Source: Duganella callida
GTDB lineage: Bacteria > Pseudomonadota > Gammaproteobacteria > Burkholderiales > Burkholderiaceae_D
NCBI RefSeq assembly: GCF_004614165.1
Contig: NZ_SPVG01000073.1
Location: forward strand, 1 to 64,000
DNA: 64,000 nucleotides
Direction: 5' to 3'
This document shows, piece after piece, positions 63,411 through 64,000 of the stretch. The notes below the pieces were generated by a model. The model worked only from the letters and a program-made list of their open reading frames with translations. It had not been told where the DNA came from and did not search any database. How positions within the stretch are numbered: position 1 is the stretch's first letter; every line of letters begins with the position of its first letter. The translations under genes and the position numbers were made by a program.

Positions 63411-64000
63411 ATGCGGACCACGCAAGAACTGTTTTCATTGGCCGGCAAGACCGCGCTGGTCACCGGCGGCTCGCGCGGGCTGGGGCTGCAGATGGCCATG
63501 GCGCTGGGCGAACAGGGCGCCAAACTGGTCATCTCGGCCCGCAAGCAGGCGGACCTCGATGACGCCGTCGCACAACTGGCGCAGCATGGCATCAGCGCCC
63601 ACGCCATCGCCGCCGACCTGTCGCAGGACGAACAGGCCGCCGCGCTGGTCGATGGCGCCATCGCCCACCTGGGCCACATCGACATCCTGATCAACAACGC
63701 CGGCGCCAGCTGGGGCGCGCCGGCCGAGGACCACCCGATCGATGCCTGGGACAAGGTCATGGACCTGAACATCCGCAGTATCTTCGTGGTGTCGCAGCTG
63801 GTCGGCAAGCGCTCGATGATAGGGCGCAAATACGGCCGCATCATCAACATCGCCTCCATCGCCGGCCTGGCCGGCAACCCGCCCGGCACCATGACCACGC
63901 TGGCCTACAACACCTCCAAAGGCGCACTGGTCAATTTCACGCGCACCTTGGCGGGCGAATGGGGCCGCTACGGCATCACCGTCAACGCGCTGGCGCCGGG
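63411..64000 (+). CDS. SDR family oxidoreductase (3' end cut off)
   Basis: The gene starts at the ATG at 63411 (SD TGAGGAG) and runs off the window; 196 residues are visible. NAD(P)-binding motif TGGSRGLGLQMA, structural NNAG in LINNAGASWGA, and the catalytic Ser and Tyr-x-x-x-Lys in NIASIAGLAG and LAYNTSKGALVNFTR. After the Tyr motif AGEWGRYGITVNALAPG is standard. A ketoreductase or 3-hydroxyacyl-CoA dehydrogenase role in the thiolase operon is likely, but substrate is not readable. The Ala-Ala-rich start matches betaproteobacterial FabG-like SDRs. Confidence 0.9.
   Translation, partial: MRTTQELFSLAGKTALVTGGSRGLGLQMAMALGEQGAKLVISARKQADLDDAVAQLAQHGISAHAIAADLSQDEQAAALVDGAIAHLGHIDILINNAGASWGAPAEDHPIDAWDKVMDLNIRSIFVVSQLVGKRSMIGRKYGRIINIASIAGLAGNPPGTMTTLAYNTSKGALVNFTRTLAGEWGRYGITVNALAP

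Overview
The window is a chromosomal segment of a GC-rich betaproteobacterium, most likely of the Oxalobacteraceae (Massilia/Duganella/Janthinobacterium type). This is inferred from the gene order tig-clpP-clpX-lon-hupB-ppiD with tRNAs, the hpnCDE squalene genes, a PEP-CTERM surface protein, the fused OsmC-YcaO protein and protein signatures; no database search was possible. It is mostly core genome, with no prophage, CRISPR array, rRNA or classical insertion sequence visible. Both ends cut through genes: a flavoprotein on the left and an SDR oxidoreductase on the right.

Layout. 1-2.7 kb: flavoprotein end and an envelope gene set (small exported peptide, DUF1700, DUF2807 beta-helix protein). 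2.7-6.4 kb: squalene synthesis (hpnE, hpnD, hpnC) with an unrelated small lipoprotein gene wedged in. 6.5-10.7 kb: an RND efflux adaptor-pump pair. 10.8-20.2 kb: the protein quality-control cluster: tRNA-Leu, trigger factor, ClpP, ClpX, Lon, HU (TTG start), tRNA-Val, two identical tRNA-Asp genes and PpiD. 20.2-33.1 kb: tRNA selenouridine synthase, GDSL esterase and YbbA-type ATPase with interlocked start codons, NAD(P)HX repair enzyme, 5-oxoprolinase, a 46-residue membrane protein coupled to a GumN-like protein, OsmC-YcaO protein, and a degenerate receiver-TPR protein. 33.4-43 kb: purL, an AlkD-type glycosylase, two tandem parvulins, and bolA-yciB-msrB-selO. 43-54 kb: acyl-CoA synthetase, a transmembrane chemoreceptor, a MarR-controlled drug exporter, DUF4197, and a chemotaxis operon (PAS chemoreceptor, CheR, CheD, triple-CheW protein) that lacks cheA, cheY and cheB here. 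54-64 kb: a beta-oxidation bifunctional enzyme, a PEP-CTERM protein, a RAYT transposase, an MHS transporter, and a fatty-acid type operon (thiolase, acyl-CoA dehydrogenase, Dabb protein, SDR).

The most interesting signal is a dispersed family of palindromes with GGGGTCAG...CTGACCCC ends at 22.66, 37.48 and 48.47 kb, plus the same ends flanking the RAYT transposase at 57.1-58.1 kb. Three of the four loci share a 26-base terminus exactly, one palindrome has 45-base perfect arms, and all sit beside gene 3' ends. This looks like a live or recent REP/RAYT system (a REPtron) in which the repeat also encodes the transposase C-terminus. A second pattern lies in the protein quality-control cluster, where promoter-like signals followed within about 65-95 bases by terminator-like hairpins stand before tRNA-Leu/tig, lon and ppiD. 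These are candidate small RNAs or attenuators.
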